From Alphaproteobacteria bacterium (GTDB lineage: Bacteria; Pseudomonadota; Alphaproteobacteria; Rhizobiales; Xanthobacteraceae): a stretch of DNA of 16,463 nt. The position numbers and the translations under genes are program-made. Within the stretch, counting starts at the first letter, position 1; every line of letters begins with the position of its first letter. Of the stretch, positions 6,125 to 15,164 are shown one piece after another. The DNA lies in the NCBI GenBank assembly GCA_005883445.1, contig VAZL01000514.1:1-16463 (forward strand). Direction: 5' to 3'. The notes beneath the pieces are model-generated. The model saw only the letters and a list, made by a program, of their open reading frames with translations, searched no databases and was not told the DNA's origin.

Positions 6125-7078
6125 TCACGCCGCGTCGCGTCGCTCCTTGCCGAGGAGGCCGGCCTCCACCAGCGCCGCGCGGATGCGCTCGATCTCGGCG
6201 TGAGAGAGCTTGACCAGCGGCGGCCGCACCACCGCCCGCGGCAGCCGGCCGAGCAGCACCAGCGCCTCCTTCATGCGGTTGTGCATGTCGGCCCAGGGAT
6301 CGGCGTAGAACACGCGCGCCAACGGATAGATGCGGTCGTTGAGGCGGCGCGCCTCGGCCAGATCGTCGACCTTAACCGCGTGGAACAGTTGGGCCTGCAG
6401 ATCCGCAATCACGCTGCCGCTGCCCGAGAGCAGCCCGTTGCAGCCGAGCACCAGGGAGCTGAGCAGCCACGCGCTGTGGGTGGTGAGCACGTTCACCGGC
6501 CGCGGCAGGCTCTGCAGGGTGCGGATATGCATCTCATGCTGGGGCACGTTCCCCGCCCAGTCCTTGATGGCGCGGATGCTCGGCACCTCGTCGACCATCT
6601 TGAGGAGCGTGTCGCGCGGGTAGCCCTGCCCGGTGGCGAGCGGATACTGAAACACGATGAGGGGGAGGTCGGTCGCATCCGCGATGCGCTTGAAATGCGC
6701 CAGCGCCATCTCCGGCGATTGCCCCAAGGTGAAGGGCGCCGGCGGGAAGATCAGGAGCGCGGAGGCGCCACCGTCCGCCGCCATGCGGGCGATCCTCGCC
6801 GCCTCGATGCTGCCGTCCGCCCATACGCCGTTGACCAGCGGCAAACGGTCGCCAATCTCCTCCTGCGCGATGGCGAGCACCCGCCGCTGCTCCTCGAAAC
6901 TGCAGGAGGCGACCTCGGTCGAATGGGCGTTGATGGTGATGGCGGAGAGCCCCTTGGTTGCCGCCACGTCGCGCAGATGGCCGCGGAAACCCTTCTCGTC
7001 GATCGAAAGGTCATCGTTGAAGGGCAGCAGCACGGCCGGGATGACGCCATGGGGGAGGTAGCGGCCGTGACGGGGCAT
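6125..7078 (-). CDS. Dihydrodipicolinate synthase family (DapA superfamily) aldolase
   Basis: A 317-residue cytoplasmic (beta/alpha)8 class I aldolase. The Schiff-base lysine is K172 in IRAIKDWAGN, and the proton-relay tyrosine is Y145 in VFQYP. PLVNGVWADGSIEAARIA matches the conserved PVxAGxxxxxTxEAI strand and helix. The GTTGE substrate loop of true DapA is replaced by N-A-H-S-T-E-V at residues 50-56, so dihydrodipicolinate synthesis is unlikely. Members with such changes act on other pyruvate or 2-keto acid adducts, and the substrate cannot be read here. The ATG at 7078 has AGGAGT 5-6 bases upstream. It is transcribed divergently from the beta-propeller gene and is followed by the small membrane protein. 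Confidence 0.9.
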   Translation of the reverse strand: MPRHGRYLPHGVIPAVLLPFNDDLSIDEKGFRGHLRDVAATKGLSAITINAHSTEVASCSFEEQRRVLAIAQEEIGDRLPLVNGVWADGSIEAARIARMAADGGASALLIFPPAPFTLGQSPEMALAHFKRIADATDLPLIVFQYPLATGQGYPRDTLLKMVDEVPSIRAIKDWAGNVPQHEMHIRTLQSLPRPVNVLTTHSAWLLSSLVLGCNGLLSGSGSVIADLQAQLFHAVKVDDLAEARRLNDRIYPLARVFYADPWADMHNRMKEALVLLGRLPRAVVRPPLVKLSHAEIERIRAALVEAGLLGKERRDAA

Positions 7079-7113
7079 TCTCGACTCCTGATTTCGCCTT
7101 CGCCGACCACGAT

Positions 7114-7122
7114 CCTATAGCA
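7114..7122 (-). promoter_or_regulatory. Possible extended -10 promoter for the aldolase gene
   Basis: On the minus strand TGCTATAGG matches the extended -10 pattern TGnTATAnn, 36 bases before the ATG at 7078. No good -35 is seen 17 bases upstream, which an extended -10 tolerates. It lies in the 148-bp divergent gap between the aldolase and propeller genes. Confidence 0.35.
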
Positions 7123-7226
7123 CGCGGGCGCGGCCGAAGTCCTAGGGGAAGCCGGTGGCGTTGCCTTGATGTTCACCGCGGGCTGGGCGTAACCTGCCGG
7201 TGGCAGACAGGCGTGAGGACATTGCC

Positions 7227-8279
7227 ATGGCCCGCTATCGACGCATCTTGAGGCATTTGTGGTTCGTGCTGGCGCTCGCGCCGCTCCCGGCATGGGGCGG
7301 ACAGGCTTTCATCTACGTCACCAACAGCGCCGGCGACAGCATCCACGTCATCGATCCCGCGACCAACAAGGTGGTGCAGGAGATCAAGGGCATCGAGGCG
7401 GCCCATGGGATCGCGCCTTCTCCCGACGGCTCGCGGGTCTATGTCAGCAACGAGGCCGACAGCACGCTCGACGTGTTCGACCGCCAGAGCGGCGCCTTGC
7501 TCAAGAAAGTCCCGCTGAGCAACCATCCCAACAACATCGCGGTCACCAAGAATGGCGATCGCATCTTGGTCGGCATCGCGCGCGGCCCCGGCGCCGTCGA
7601 CGTCATCGACGCCAAGACGCTGACGCGGACCAAGAGCATCCTGGTGAACGGACGGCTGCACAACATCTACGTGACGCCCGACGGCAAGCACCTGATCACC
7701 GGCTCGATCCCGGGCAAGCTTTTGACCGTCATCGATCTCGAGCGCGAGGTTCCCATATGGGAGCTGCCGTTCGACCTCGGGGTGCGCCCGATGACGATCG
7801 AAGCCGGCCCCGACGGCTCGACCAAGCGCATCTTCGTGCAGCTCTCGGACACCAATGGATTCGCTGTGGTGGATTTCGCCGCGCGCAAGGAGGTGGCGAG
7901 GATCAAACTGCCCGCGACGACCGCGGAATTCGAAACCGACGCCGGACGTGCCACCGCGCCCTCGCACGGCATCGGCGTCGCGCCGGACGGCAAGACGCTG
8001 TGGGTCACCAGCATCCCCAACAACGCGGTGTTCGTCTATTCGCTCGCCGACCTCAAGCTCATCGGCGAGGTCGCGCTGCCCGCGCTCAAGCTCCCCGGGC
8101 ACGACGCGATCGCGTCGGTGCCGAACTGGGTGACGTTCACGCCCGACAGCAAGACCATCTATGTTTCGAATGCCGGCATGCGCTCGGTCACGGCGATCGA
8201 TACCGCGAGCATGACCGTGAAGGCGGTGATTCCGGTCGGCGAAGTGCCGAAACGGATCAACACGCTGGTGACGAATTAG
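7227..8279 (+). CDS. Exported YVTN-family (YncE-like) beta-propeller protein
   Basis: A 350-residue protein. Residues 1-24 are a signal peptide (basic MARYRRILRH, hydrophobic FVLALAPLPAW, small residues before QAF), so it is periplasmic. The mature part has YVTN-type blades: FIYVTNSAGDSIHVID, RVYVSNEADSTLDVFD, NIYVTPDGKHLITGS, TLWVTSIPNNAVFVYS and TIYVSNAGMRSVTAID. These make about a seven-bladed propeller with no catalytic residues visible. The ATG at 7227 is preferred over the in-frame GTG at 7200 because GTGAGGAC lies 8 bases upstream and the signal peptide begins there. Related propellers often sit beside c-type cytochromes or PQQ-linked oxidation genes. Here a scrap of a cytochrome c-like gene lies directly downstream with overlapping convergent stops. 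A redox role is inference. Confidence 0.9.
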   Translation: MARYRRILRHLWFVLALAPLPAWGGQAFIYVTNSAGDSIHVIDPATNKVVQEIKGIEAAHGIAPSPDGSRVYVSNEADSTLDVFDRQSGALLKKVPLSNHPNNIAVTKNGDRILVGIARGPGAVDVIDAKTLTRTKSILVNGRLHNIYVTPDGKHLITGSIPGKLLTVIDLEREVPIWELPFDLGVRPMTIEAGPDGSTKRIFVQLSDTNGFAVVDFAARKEVARIKLPATTAEFETDAGRATAPSHGIGVAPDGKTLWVTSIPNNAVFVYSLADLKLIGEVALPALKLPGHDAIASVPNWVTFTPDSKTIYVSNAGMRSVTAIDTASMTVKAVIPVGEVPKRINTLVTN

Positions 8280-8375
8280 GGCGCCTTCGCGCCGTTGACG
8301 AACGCGACCAGCGTGTTCCAGTCGCTGTCATTCTTCGACTCGAACTGGCGGCCGCCGGAATGGTATCTGCCACCC
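8276..8375 (-). pseudogene. C-terminal remnant of a cytochrome c-like gene, paralogous to the gene at 12811-13245
   Basis: The minus strand encodes GGRYHSGGRQF, then ESKNDSDWNTL and VAFVNGAKAP before a TAA at 8278-8276. This lines up with the last 32 residues of the intact cytochrome-like protein at 12811-13245 (GGNVFHSGGRQF ... DWVNGEKL), sharing roughly 18 of 31 positions including HSGGRQF and W. Upstream of the GG pair the similarity stops and the helicase start codon follows within about 15 bases. The signal peptide and CxxCH haem site are absent, so this is a broken copy. Its stop codon overlaps that of the convergent beta-propeller gene. Confidence 0.75.
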
Positions 8376-9618
8376 CTAATCCGGCTCCATGACGCCAGGT
8401 TCCTTGTTTCATCCGGCCGTTGCCGCGTGGTTTGAGCGCAGCTTTGCCGCGCCCACGGCGGCACAGGCACAGGCGTGGCCCGCCTTCCAGGCCGGCCGGC
8501 ACGTGCTGATTGCCGCCCCGACCGGGTCGGGCAAGACGCTGGCCGCCTTCCTCGCCGCCATCGATGGCCTGGTACGGCAAGGCCTCGACGGCGGCCTCAA
8601 GGACGAAACCCAGATCGTCTACGTCTCGCCGCTCAAGGCGCTGTCGAACGACATCCAGCGCAACCTGGAAGCGCCGCTTGCCGGCATCCGCGAGCGCCTC
8701 AAGGCGCAGGGTTTGCCGGAGGTGGACATCCGCACCTGGGTGCGCACGGGCGACACCCCGCCCGGCGAGCGCGAGCGCATGCGCCGCCGGCCGCCGCACA
8801 TCGTGGTGACGACGCCGGAGTCGCTCTACATCCTGCTCGGCTCGCAGTCGGGCCGTTCGATGCTGGCGACGACCCGCACGGTGATCGTCGACGAGATCCA
8901 CGCGGTCGCAGCCAACAAGCGCGGCACCCATTTGGCGCTTTCGCTCGAGCGGCTGGCGGCGCTCTGCGGCGACCGCCTGCAGCGCGTGGGCCTTTCGGCG
9001 ACCCAGAAGCCGATCGAGGCGGTCGCGCGTTTCCTGGTGGGGACGGACGCGGGCACCGCCTCCGGCGTCGACTGCACCATCATCGACACCGGCCACCGCC
9101 GTGGGCGCGACCTCGCCCTCGAACTTCCGGAGTCGCCGCTCGAGGCCGTGATGTCGGCAGAGGTGTGGGAGCAGGTTTACCAACGCTTGGCCGAGTTGAT
9201 CGAGGCGCATCGCACCACGCTCATCTTCGTCAACACCCGCAGGCTGGCGGAGCGGGTGACGCGCCAGCTGTCCGAGCGCATCGGCGCCGATCACGTGACC
9301 GCGCACCACGGCAGCCTCGCCAAAGAGCAGCGCCTCGATGCCGAGCAGCGGCTCAAGCACGGCAAGCTCAAGGCGCTGGTGGCGACCGCTTCGCTCGAGC
9401 TGGGCATCGACATCGGTGAGGTCGACCTCGTCTGCCAGCTCGGGTCGCCGCGCTCGATCGCGAGCCTTCTCCAGCGCGTCGGGCGCTCCGGCCACGCCAT
9501 CGACGGCACGCCCAAGGGCCGGCTGTTTCCATTGTCCCGCGACGAGCTGGTGGAGTGCGCGGCGCTGCTCGACAGCGTCGGCCGCGGCGAGCTCGACCGG
9601 CTCGCCATCCCGGACCAG

Positions 9619-9651
<33 letters not shown>

Positions 9652-10595
9652 GAAGTGGCCGCGCGCGAATGGAACGAGGACGAGCTCTATGCGCTCCTGC
9701 GCCGTGCCTCTCCCTACCGCGCGCTGCCGCGGGAGGATTTCGCGGCGGTGGTGGGCATGCTGGCGGAAGGCTTCACCACCCGCCGCGGCCGCCGCGGCGC
9801 GCTGATCCACTACGACGGCGTCAACCATCTGCTGCGCGGCCGGCGCGGGGCGCGGCTCACCGCCCTGACCTCCGGCGGTACGATCCCGGACAACGCCGAT
9901 TATCAGGTGCTGCTCGAGCCCGAGAACCATTTCATCGGCACCGTGAACGAGGATTTCGCGGTCGAGAGCATGGCCGGCGACATCTTCCAGCTCGGCAACA
10001 AGAGCTATCGCATCATCCGCGTCGAACGCGGCGTGGTGCGGGTCGAGGACGCGCATGGCATGGCGCCGACCATTCCATTCTGGCTGGGCGAGGCGCCCGG
10101 TCGCAGCGACGAATTGTCGGCCGCCGTCTCGCGCCTGCGCACCGAGATCGCCGCGCGCTTGCGCGCCGGCGAGCCGGGCGAGCACACCCTGCGCTGGCTC
10201 GTGGACGAGGTCGGCATCGCCGCGCCCGCGGCCGAGCAACTCCTCGAGTATCTGGCCGCGGCGCATGCGGCGCTGGACTGCCTGCCGACGCAGGACACGA
10301 TCGTGTTCGAGCGGTTCTTCGACGAAGTCGGCGGCATGCAGCTCGTCATCCATTCGCCCTACGGCAGCCGCATCAACCGCGCCTGGGGGCTGGCGCTGCG
10401 CAAACGCTTTTGCCGCAAATTCAATTTCGAACTGCAGGCAGCGGCGACGGAGGACAATATCGTCCTTTCGCTCACCACCGCGCACAGCTTCGAGCTTGCC
10501 GACGTCGCGCGCTATCTCAACTCAGCCACCATCAGACCGCTGCTGATCCAGGCGCTGCTCGATGCGCCGATGTTCATCACGCGCTGGCGCTGGGT

Positions 10596-10645
10596 CATCG
10601 GCGTGGCGCTGGCGCTGCCGCATCGGCGTGGCGCTGGCGCTGCCG
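10596..10645 (+). repeat. Perfect 25-bp tandem duplication inside lhr
   Basis: Bases 10596-10620 and 10621-10645 are identical (CATCGGCGTGGCGCTGGCGC plus TGCCG). Twenty-five is not a multiple of three, so the frame shifts and a TAG appears at 10654-10656. Taking out one copy restores the uninterrupted family sequence WVIGVALALP-RFRSGKKVAP. The lack of any difference between copies points to a recent event or an assembly error. Confidence 0.95.
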
Positions 10646-12361
10646 CGCTTCCGTAGCGGCAAGAAGGTGGCGCCGCAGCTCGCCCGCATGGGCGCCGAGG
10701 ATCTGATCGCGGCGGTGTTTCCCGACCAGATCGCCTGTGCCGAAAATCTCACCGGCGAGCGCGAAGTCCCGGACCATCCGTTGGTGCGCCAGACTATCGC
10801 GGACTGCCTGAACGAGGCGATGGACCTCGCCGGTCTCGAGCGCCTGCTCGAGCGCATCGAAGCTGGTGACATTCGCATCGTCGCCCGCGACCTGACCGAG
10901 CCTTCGCCGCTGGCGCTCGAAGTGCTCTCGGCGCGGCCCTACGCCTATCTCGACGACGCGCCGCTGGAGGAGCGCCGCACCCAAGCCGTGATGAGCCGGC
11001 GCTGGCTCTCGCCGGAGGCGGCGTCCGACCTTGGCCGGCTCGATCCGGAGGCGATTGCTCGCGTTCGCGGCGAAGCATGGCCCGAGGCCGCCAACGCCGA
11101 CGAGCTGCACGACGCGCTGGTCTGGCTCGGATTCCTCGGCATGGACGAAGCCCGCGCCGGGCCCGGCTGGAGCGATTGGTTGTCGGACCTTGCCCGGGCG
11201 AAGCGCGCGACACAGCTTCATACGCCCGACGCCACGCTGTGGATCGCGGCGGAACGGCTGCCGCAGTTCCGCGCGCTTTGGCCCGTGGCCAAGCTCGAGC
11301 CCGCGATCGCCGCTCCCGCCGGCGCGGTCGGCGCGGATTGCTCGCGCGAGGAGGCCTTGGTCGAAATCCTGCGCGGCCGCCTCGAAGGCCTCGGGCCGGT
11401 CACGCGCGAGGCGCTCACCGCTGCGCTGGGACTTGCGCCAAACGAGATCGCAGCCGCGCTGGCTGCGCTCGAGGCCGAAGGCTTCGCCATGCGCGGGCGC
11501 TTCACGCCGGCAGCGGGCGAGGAATGGTGCGAGCGACGCTTGCTCGCCCGCATTCACGGCTACACGGTCAAACGGTTGCGGGCGGAGATCGAGCCCGTGG
11601 CGGCGCGCGACTTCCTGCGCTTTCTGCTGACCTGGCAACGCGTCGCGGCCGACGCGCGCATGCAGGGGCCGGATGCCGTCGACACCGTGGTCGCGCAACT
11701 CGAAGGATTCGAGGCGCCGGCCGCGGCCTGGGAGAGCGAGATCCTGCCGGCGCGGCTCGCCGGTTACGCACCGAGATGGCTCGACGACCGCTGCCTGGCA
11801 GGACAGGTGGCGTGGATGCGGCTGCGACCGCGCTCGGCGCGAACGGGTAACGGCGGGGAAAGCCGGGCGAGCCCCGTGCGCACGACCCCGATCACGCTGG
11901 TGGCGCGTCGGCATGCCGCGCATTGGACCTCGCTGGCCTCGCAAGCGGATCACGTCCAACCGAGCATCCGCGCGCAGGCGGTTGTCGATCACATTCGCCA
12001 GCACGGGGCCTCATTCTTCGAGGAGCTTGTGGAAAGCACCGGCCTGCTGCGCACCGAGGTCGAGGAGGCGCTGGCCGAACTGGTTGCGCTCGGCCTGGTG
12101 AATTCCGATAGCTTCGGCGGCTTGCGCGCGCTCTTGGTGCCATCCGGTGAGCGCCGGCCGCTTGCCGGCGGGCGTCGCCGCCGGCGCACCGCGAAGTTCG
12201 GAATGGAAGAGGCGGGTCGATGGGCGCTCTCTCGCCGTCCACGGCCGGCGAAGTCCGTGCCGTCGGCACATGCGGCCTCCGAGCACGTCGAGCACCTGGC
12301 GCGCACCTTGTTGCTCCGCTACGGCGTCGTGTTCTGGCGGCTCATCGAACGCGAGGCGGCC

Positions 12362-12375
12362 TGGCTGCCGGGCGT
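12362..12375 (+). other. Deletion scar and frame change in the lhr C-terminal domain
   Basis: Frame +2 reads EREAAWLP up to about 12370 and frame +1 resumes with GRFVAGFSGEQFA at 12370. In intact Lhr proteins I recall about 20 residues between these points (a segment like PWRELLRVYRRLEARGEIRG). A deletion of 3n+1 bases, about 58-61, at CTGCC/GGGCG would explain both the missing residues and the shift. Confidence 0.65.
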
Positions 12376-12810
12376 TTCGTCGCCGGCTTCTCCGGCGAGC
12401 AATTTGCCCTGCCGGACGCGATCGGCATGTTGCGCGAGGTGCGGCGCCAGCCGGCCGCCGGCGCGTTGCTCTCGCTCTCCGGAGCCGACCCGCTCAATCT
12501 CGTGGGAATCCTCACCCCGGGGCCGAGGCTCCCGGCATTAACGGGCAACCGCTTGCTCTACCGCGACGGCCTCCCCATTGCGTTGCTTGCCGCCGGCGAC
12601 GTGCAGTTTCTCGAGACGCTCGATGCGGCGAGCGAATGGGAGGCCCACAAGGCATTACTGCGGTGCGCGGAGCCGGCGCCGTCTGTCGCGTCCGACACGG
12701 AGCTGCGCGACCGCAACGGCATCGCCTTTCGTGCCCACCACCGTCCGGCACGACCGTCGTGAGCGCGGCTCGGCCGATGGCCGCGCGTCGCTGCGACACG
12801 AGACCAGGCT

Positions 12811-13245
12811 CTACAGCTTCTCCCCGTTGACCCAATCCGCCAGAATTTTCCAGTTCGGGTCGTCCTTGGACGCGAACTGACGGCCGCCGGAGTGAAAGAC
12901 GTTGCCGCCCCCCTCGGGCGCCAACGGTTGCTGCAGCAGCCGGCTAGTCGCGGGATCGCCCGGGTTCACCAGGATCGACGCCATCTCGAAGTTCTTGCGC
13001 GACTGCTCCTCGCTCCAGGTGCTGGCGCCGGGGGAGAGCCGTTCCAGCCGGAACGCGTTGTTGCTTTCCGCATGACAGACGTAGCAGCGGGTATGGCCGT
13101 CGCGCTTTTGCAGGAAGACCGGCTGCACGCGCGCCTTGAAGAACTCGTAGTCGAGCGCCGGGGCCGCGCGCGAGGCGATGGAGTACGTGGCCGCGCCTGC
13201 GAACAGGGCGGCCATCACGACCAATTTTACTCGACGAACGGCCAT
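12811..13245 (-). CDS. Exported small c-type cytochrome-like protein with one CxxCH site
   Basis: A 144-residue protein. Residues 1-28 are a signal peptide (MAVRRVKLVVMAALFAG ... SRAA). The mature chain has a single haem-binding motif CYVCH at 54-58, inside FFKARVQPVFLQKRDGHTRC, a layout like planctomycete-type cytochrome C domains. After it come NPGDPATSRLLQQPLAPEGGG and a conserved HSGGRQF...W tail. Periplasmic electron transfer is likely, with the partner unknown. The ATG at 13245 has GGGAGGG about 5 bases upstream. It lies 66 bases after the end of the broken GlcG/HbpS-like gene on the same strand, so the two probably formed an operon. A C-terminal remnant of a paralogue lies at 8276-8375, on the other side of lhr. 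Confidence 0.85.
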   Translation of the reverse strand: MAVRRVKLVVMAALFAGAATYSIASRAAPALDYEFFKARVQPVFLQKRDGHTRCYVCHAESNNAFRLERLSPGASTWSEEQSRKNFEMASILVNPGDPATSRLLQQPLAPEGGGNVFHSGGRQFASKDDPNWKILADWVNGEKL

Positions 13246-13311
13246 GCGAACCCTCCCGCAGTTTTTGAATTTGGTAGTGACGCAGATGCTAGCGCAATTT
13301 CGAAGTTGCTG

Positions 13312-13756
13312 TCATCGGTTGGTCAGCCGGATCCCGCGACGGCGGCCGATGGCGGCGCAGTCCTCGTCGGTCTTGAGGCCGATCGCGCGGATGCCGTGGG
13401 CGGCGAGCTCCTCGTCGCGCTCCTCGGTATCGCCAGTGACGCCGACCGCGCCGATGACCTCGCCTGAGGCATCGCGAATCTGCAGACCGCCACCTGAGAT
13501 AGCGCATGAAGATCGGCTTCTCCTCGGCGCGCACCTTCACGAGCTTGGATGAGCGGCCCATGGCGAGCGCGGCATAGGCCTTGCCGTAGGCCATCTCGAA
13601 CCGGATCATGGAGCTGCCGTCCTCCTTCTTGAACGCCTTCACCTTGCACCCGGGCTCGACCACGATCACCGAGAGCGGCCGGCAATCGAGCTCGGCGCCG
13701 CGGGCGAGGATGGCGTCGATAAGGCGGTCGGCCTGCGCGAGGGTGATGGCGGTCAT
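13312..13756 (-). pseudogene. GlcG/HbpS (DUF336) family protein gene with an internal frameshifting deletion
   Basis: The ATG at 13756 follows GGAGG by 4 bases and opens MTAITLAQADRLIDAILARG. Family features follow: a PLSVIVVEPG strand, the RFEMAYGKAYAALAMGRSS helix, and KPIFMRYL, 87 codons in all. At about 13495 the frame changes. In the new frame GGGLQIRDASGEVIGAVGVTGD and DEELAAHGIRAIGLKTDEDC continue the family to a TGA at 13314-13312. GlcG/HbpS proteins normally have about 15 residues between P-x-F and the GGG strand; here there are 5. An out-of-frame deletion of about 10 codons is therefore more likely than a single-base error. HbpS members bind haem, and the neighbouring cytochrome gene fits that, but the role of this copy is unknown. 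Confidence 0.75.
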
Positions 13757-13904
13757 GGGGCCTCCAAGCTCGTGGCGGTGGATGCGCGTGCTGCTCCAGC
13801 ATACGCCGGCGCAAACCGTGTGCCGAGCTTGGTTGACTCGTAATCGGAAGCTGTGACACCCGTCTGCGCGATCGGCATGGGCGCTTGATCGGAGGAGGTT
13901 ACGA

Positions 13905-15059
13905 ATGGGCGAATTCTCACGTCGCGACATGCTGGGCGCGGCCGCGGCCGGCGGCATGGTGGCGGCTGCAACGAGCACGGAGACTTTCGGCCAGGGACAG
14001 CCGCCGTTCGGGCCGACCCCGGCGCCGCTCGCCGGTGCCGAGCTGCCGTCGTTCCGCTTCCGCCTCGGCGAGGTTGCGCCCAAATCGTGGGACGGCGGCT
14101 GGGCGAAAGAGGCGACGGTGGCGCAATTCCCGGTGTCGCAAGCGCTCGCCGGCGTGCTGATGTCGCTCGTCCCTGGGGGGTTACGCGAACTGCACTGGCA
14201 CGCCAACGCGGCGGAGTGGGCCTATGTGATCAAGGGCCAATGCCGCGTCACCACCATCAACCCGCAAGGCCAGTCGCAGATCGTCGACTTCAATGCCGGC
14301 GACGTCTGGTATTTCCCGCGCGGGTTCGGCCACTCGATCCAGGGCATCGGCTCCGAGGACTGCCTGTTCGTGCTGGTGTTCGACAACGGCTACTTTTCGG
14401 AGTTCGGCACGTTCAGCATCAGCGATTGGGTCGGCCACACGCCGCCCGAGGTGCTGGCGAAGTATTTCGGCGTGCCGGCGTCGACCTTCGCGAATTTTCC
14501 CAAGCGCGAGGTCTACATTGCCAAGGGACCCGTCCCGCCGCCGCTTCCCGCCAATCCGGCGCCCGGCGCGCTCGATCGCGGGCCGCTCACCCATCGCTAC
14601 CAATTGCTGGCGCAGCGCCCCGACACCTATTCCGGCGGAACCAATCGCCTGGTGTCGCAACGCCAGTTTCCGATCTCGACGACCGTTACCGGCGCGCTCA
14701 TGCAGATCAAGTCCGGCGGGCTACGTGAACCGCACTGGCATCCCAACGCCGATGAATGGCAGTACTATATTTCCGGCCGCGCCCGCATGAGCGTGTTCGG
14801 ATCCCACGGCCGCGTCCGCACCGAAGAGTTCAACGCCGGCGACGTCGGCTACGTGCCGCAAGGATACGGGCACTATATCGAGAACATCGGCAACGAGGAC
14901 GTCGAGCTCCTGATCGCGCTCAACAACGGCACTTATGAATCGATCTCGCTGGCCGATTGGATCGGAGCCAATCCGCACCTCCTGCTGGCGACCAATTTCG
15001 AGGTGCCGGAGAGCACGTTCAAGGACTTCCACACGCGCAACAGGTTCTTAGTGGGGTAG
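13905..15059 (+). CDS. Tat-exported bicupin, oxalate decarboxylase family
   Basis: A 384-residue protein. Residues 4-25 form a twin-arginine signal (FSRRDMLGAAAAGGMVAAA), so a folded, metal-loaded enzyme is exported. Two cupin domains follow. Domain 1 has metal ligands H97, H99, E104 (LHWHANAAEW) and H143 (FGHSIQ). Domain 2 repeats the pattern as PHWHPNADEW and YGHYIEN. Length and architecture match OxdC, a Mn enzyme converting oxalate to formate and CO2. The lid that reads SENST in Bacillus OxdC is SEFGT here, keeping the Glu (E166) but changing the next residues. Activity could therefore be decarboxylase, oxidase or something else. A strong GGAGGAGG lies 6 bases before the ATG. The gene diverges from the glcG-like pseudogene and ends at a strong terminator. 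Confidence 0.9.
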   Translation: MGEFSRRDMLGAAAAGGMVAAATSTETFGQGQPPFGPTPAPLAGAELPSFRFRLGEVAPKSWDGGWAKEATVAQFPVSQALAGVLMSLVPGGLRELHWHANAAEWAYVIKGQCRVTTINPQGQSQIVDFNAGDVWYFPRGFGHSIQGIGSEDCLFVLVFDNGYFSEFGTFSISDWVGHTPPEVLAKYFGVPASTFANFPKREVYIAKGPVPPPLPANPAPGALDRGPLTHRYQLLAQRPDTYSGGTNRLVSQRQFPISTTVTGALMQIKSGGLREPHWHPNADEWQYYISGRARMSVFGSHGRVRTEEFNAGDVGYVPQGYGHYIENIGNEDVELLIALNNGTYESISLADWIGANPHLLLATNFEVPESTFKDFHTRNRFLVG

Positions 15060-15090
15060 GCGCACCTGTTCTGCTGACGCAGCGCAAACG

Positions 15091-15124
15091 CAAAGCGCCC
15101 GCCGATCCGGCGGGCGCTTTGTTT
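15091..15124. terminator. Strong bidirectional intrinsic terminator
   Basis: A perfect 14-bp stem (15091-15104 with 15108-15121, loop ATC) with GC-rich core GCGCCCGCCG/CGGCGGGCGC and flanking A and T runs. On the plus strand it ends in CTTTGTTT, on the minus strand in CTTTGCGTTT. It lies between the convergent bicupin and molybdenum hydroxylase genes and can stop both, better on the plus strand. Confidence 0.92.
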
Positions 15125-15164
15125 GAATCGTGTCGTTACTGAACGACGTCGCTGCCGCGGCGCC

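Noticed and set aside
5540..7120. A 526-codon plus-strand frame across the aldolase
   Set aside because: It mirrors the aldolase and small membrane protein genes, with no recognisable domain and no ribosome binding site.
7200..7226. GTG start for the beta-propeller at 7200
   Set aside because: It would put a polar MADRREDIA in front of the signal peptide, and the GTGAGGAC ribosome site lies inside that stretch, ahead of the ATG at 7227.
10590..10660. Programmed ribosomal frameshift in lhr
   Set aside because: There is no slippery heptamer or stimulatory element that stands out. The shift is fully explained by an exact 25-bp duplication.
12763..12786. Hairpin GCGCGGC/GCCGCGC after lhr as a terminator
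   Set aside because: The stem is 7 bp with a 10-base loop and no T-run follows, so a functional terminator is not supported.
13833..13860. TTGACT upstream of the bicupin as a -35 box
   Set aside because: No acceptable -10 hexamer is found 16-18 bases downstream, so a promoter cannot be placed with confidence.
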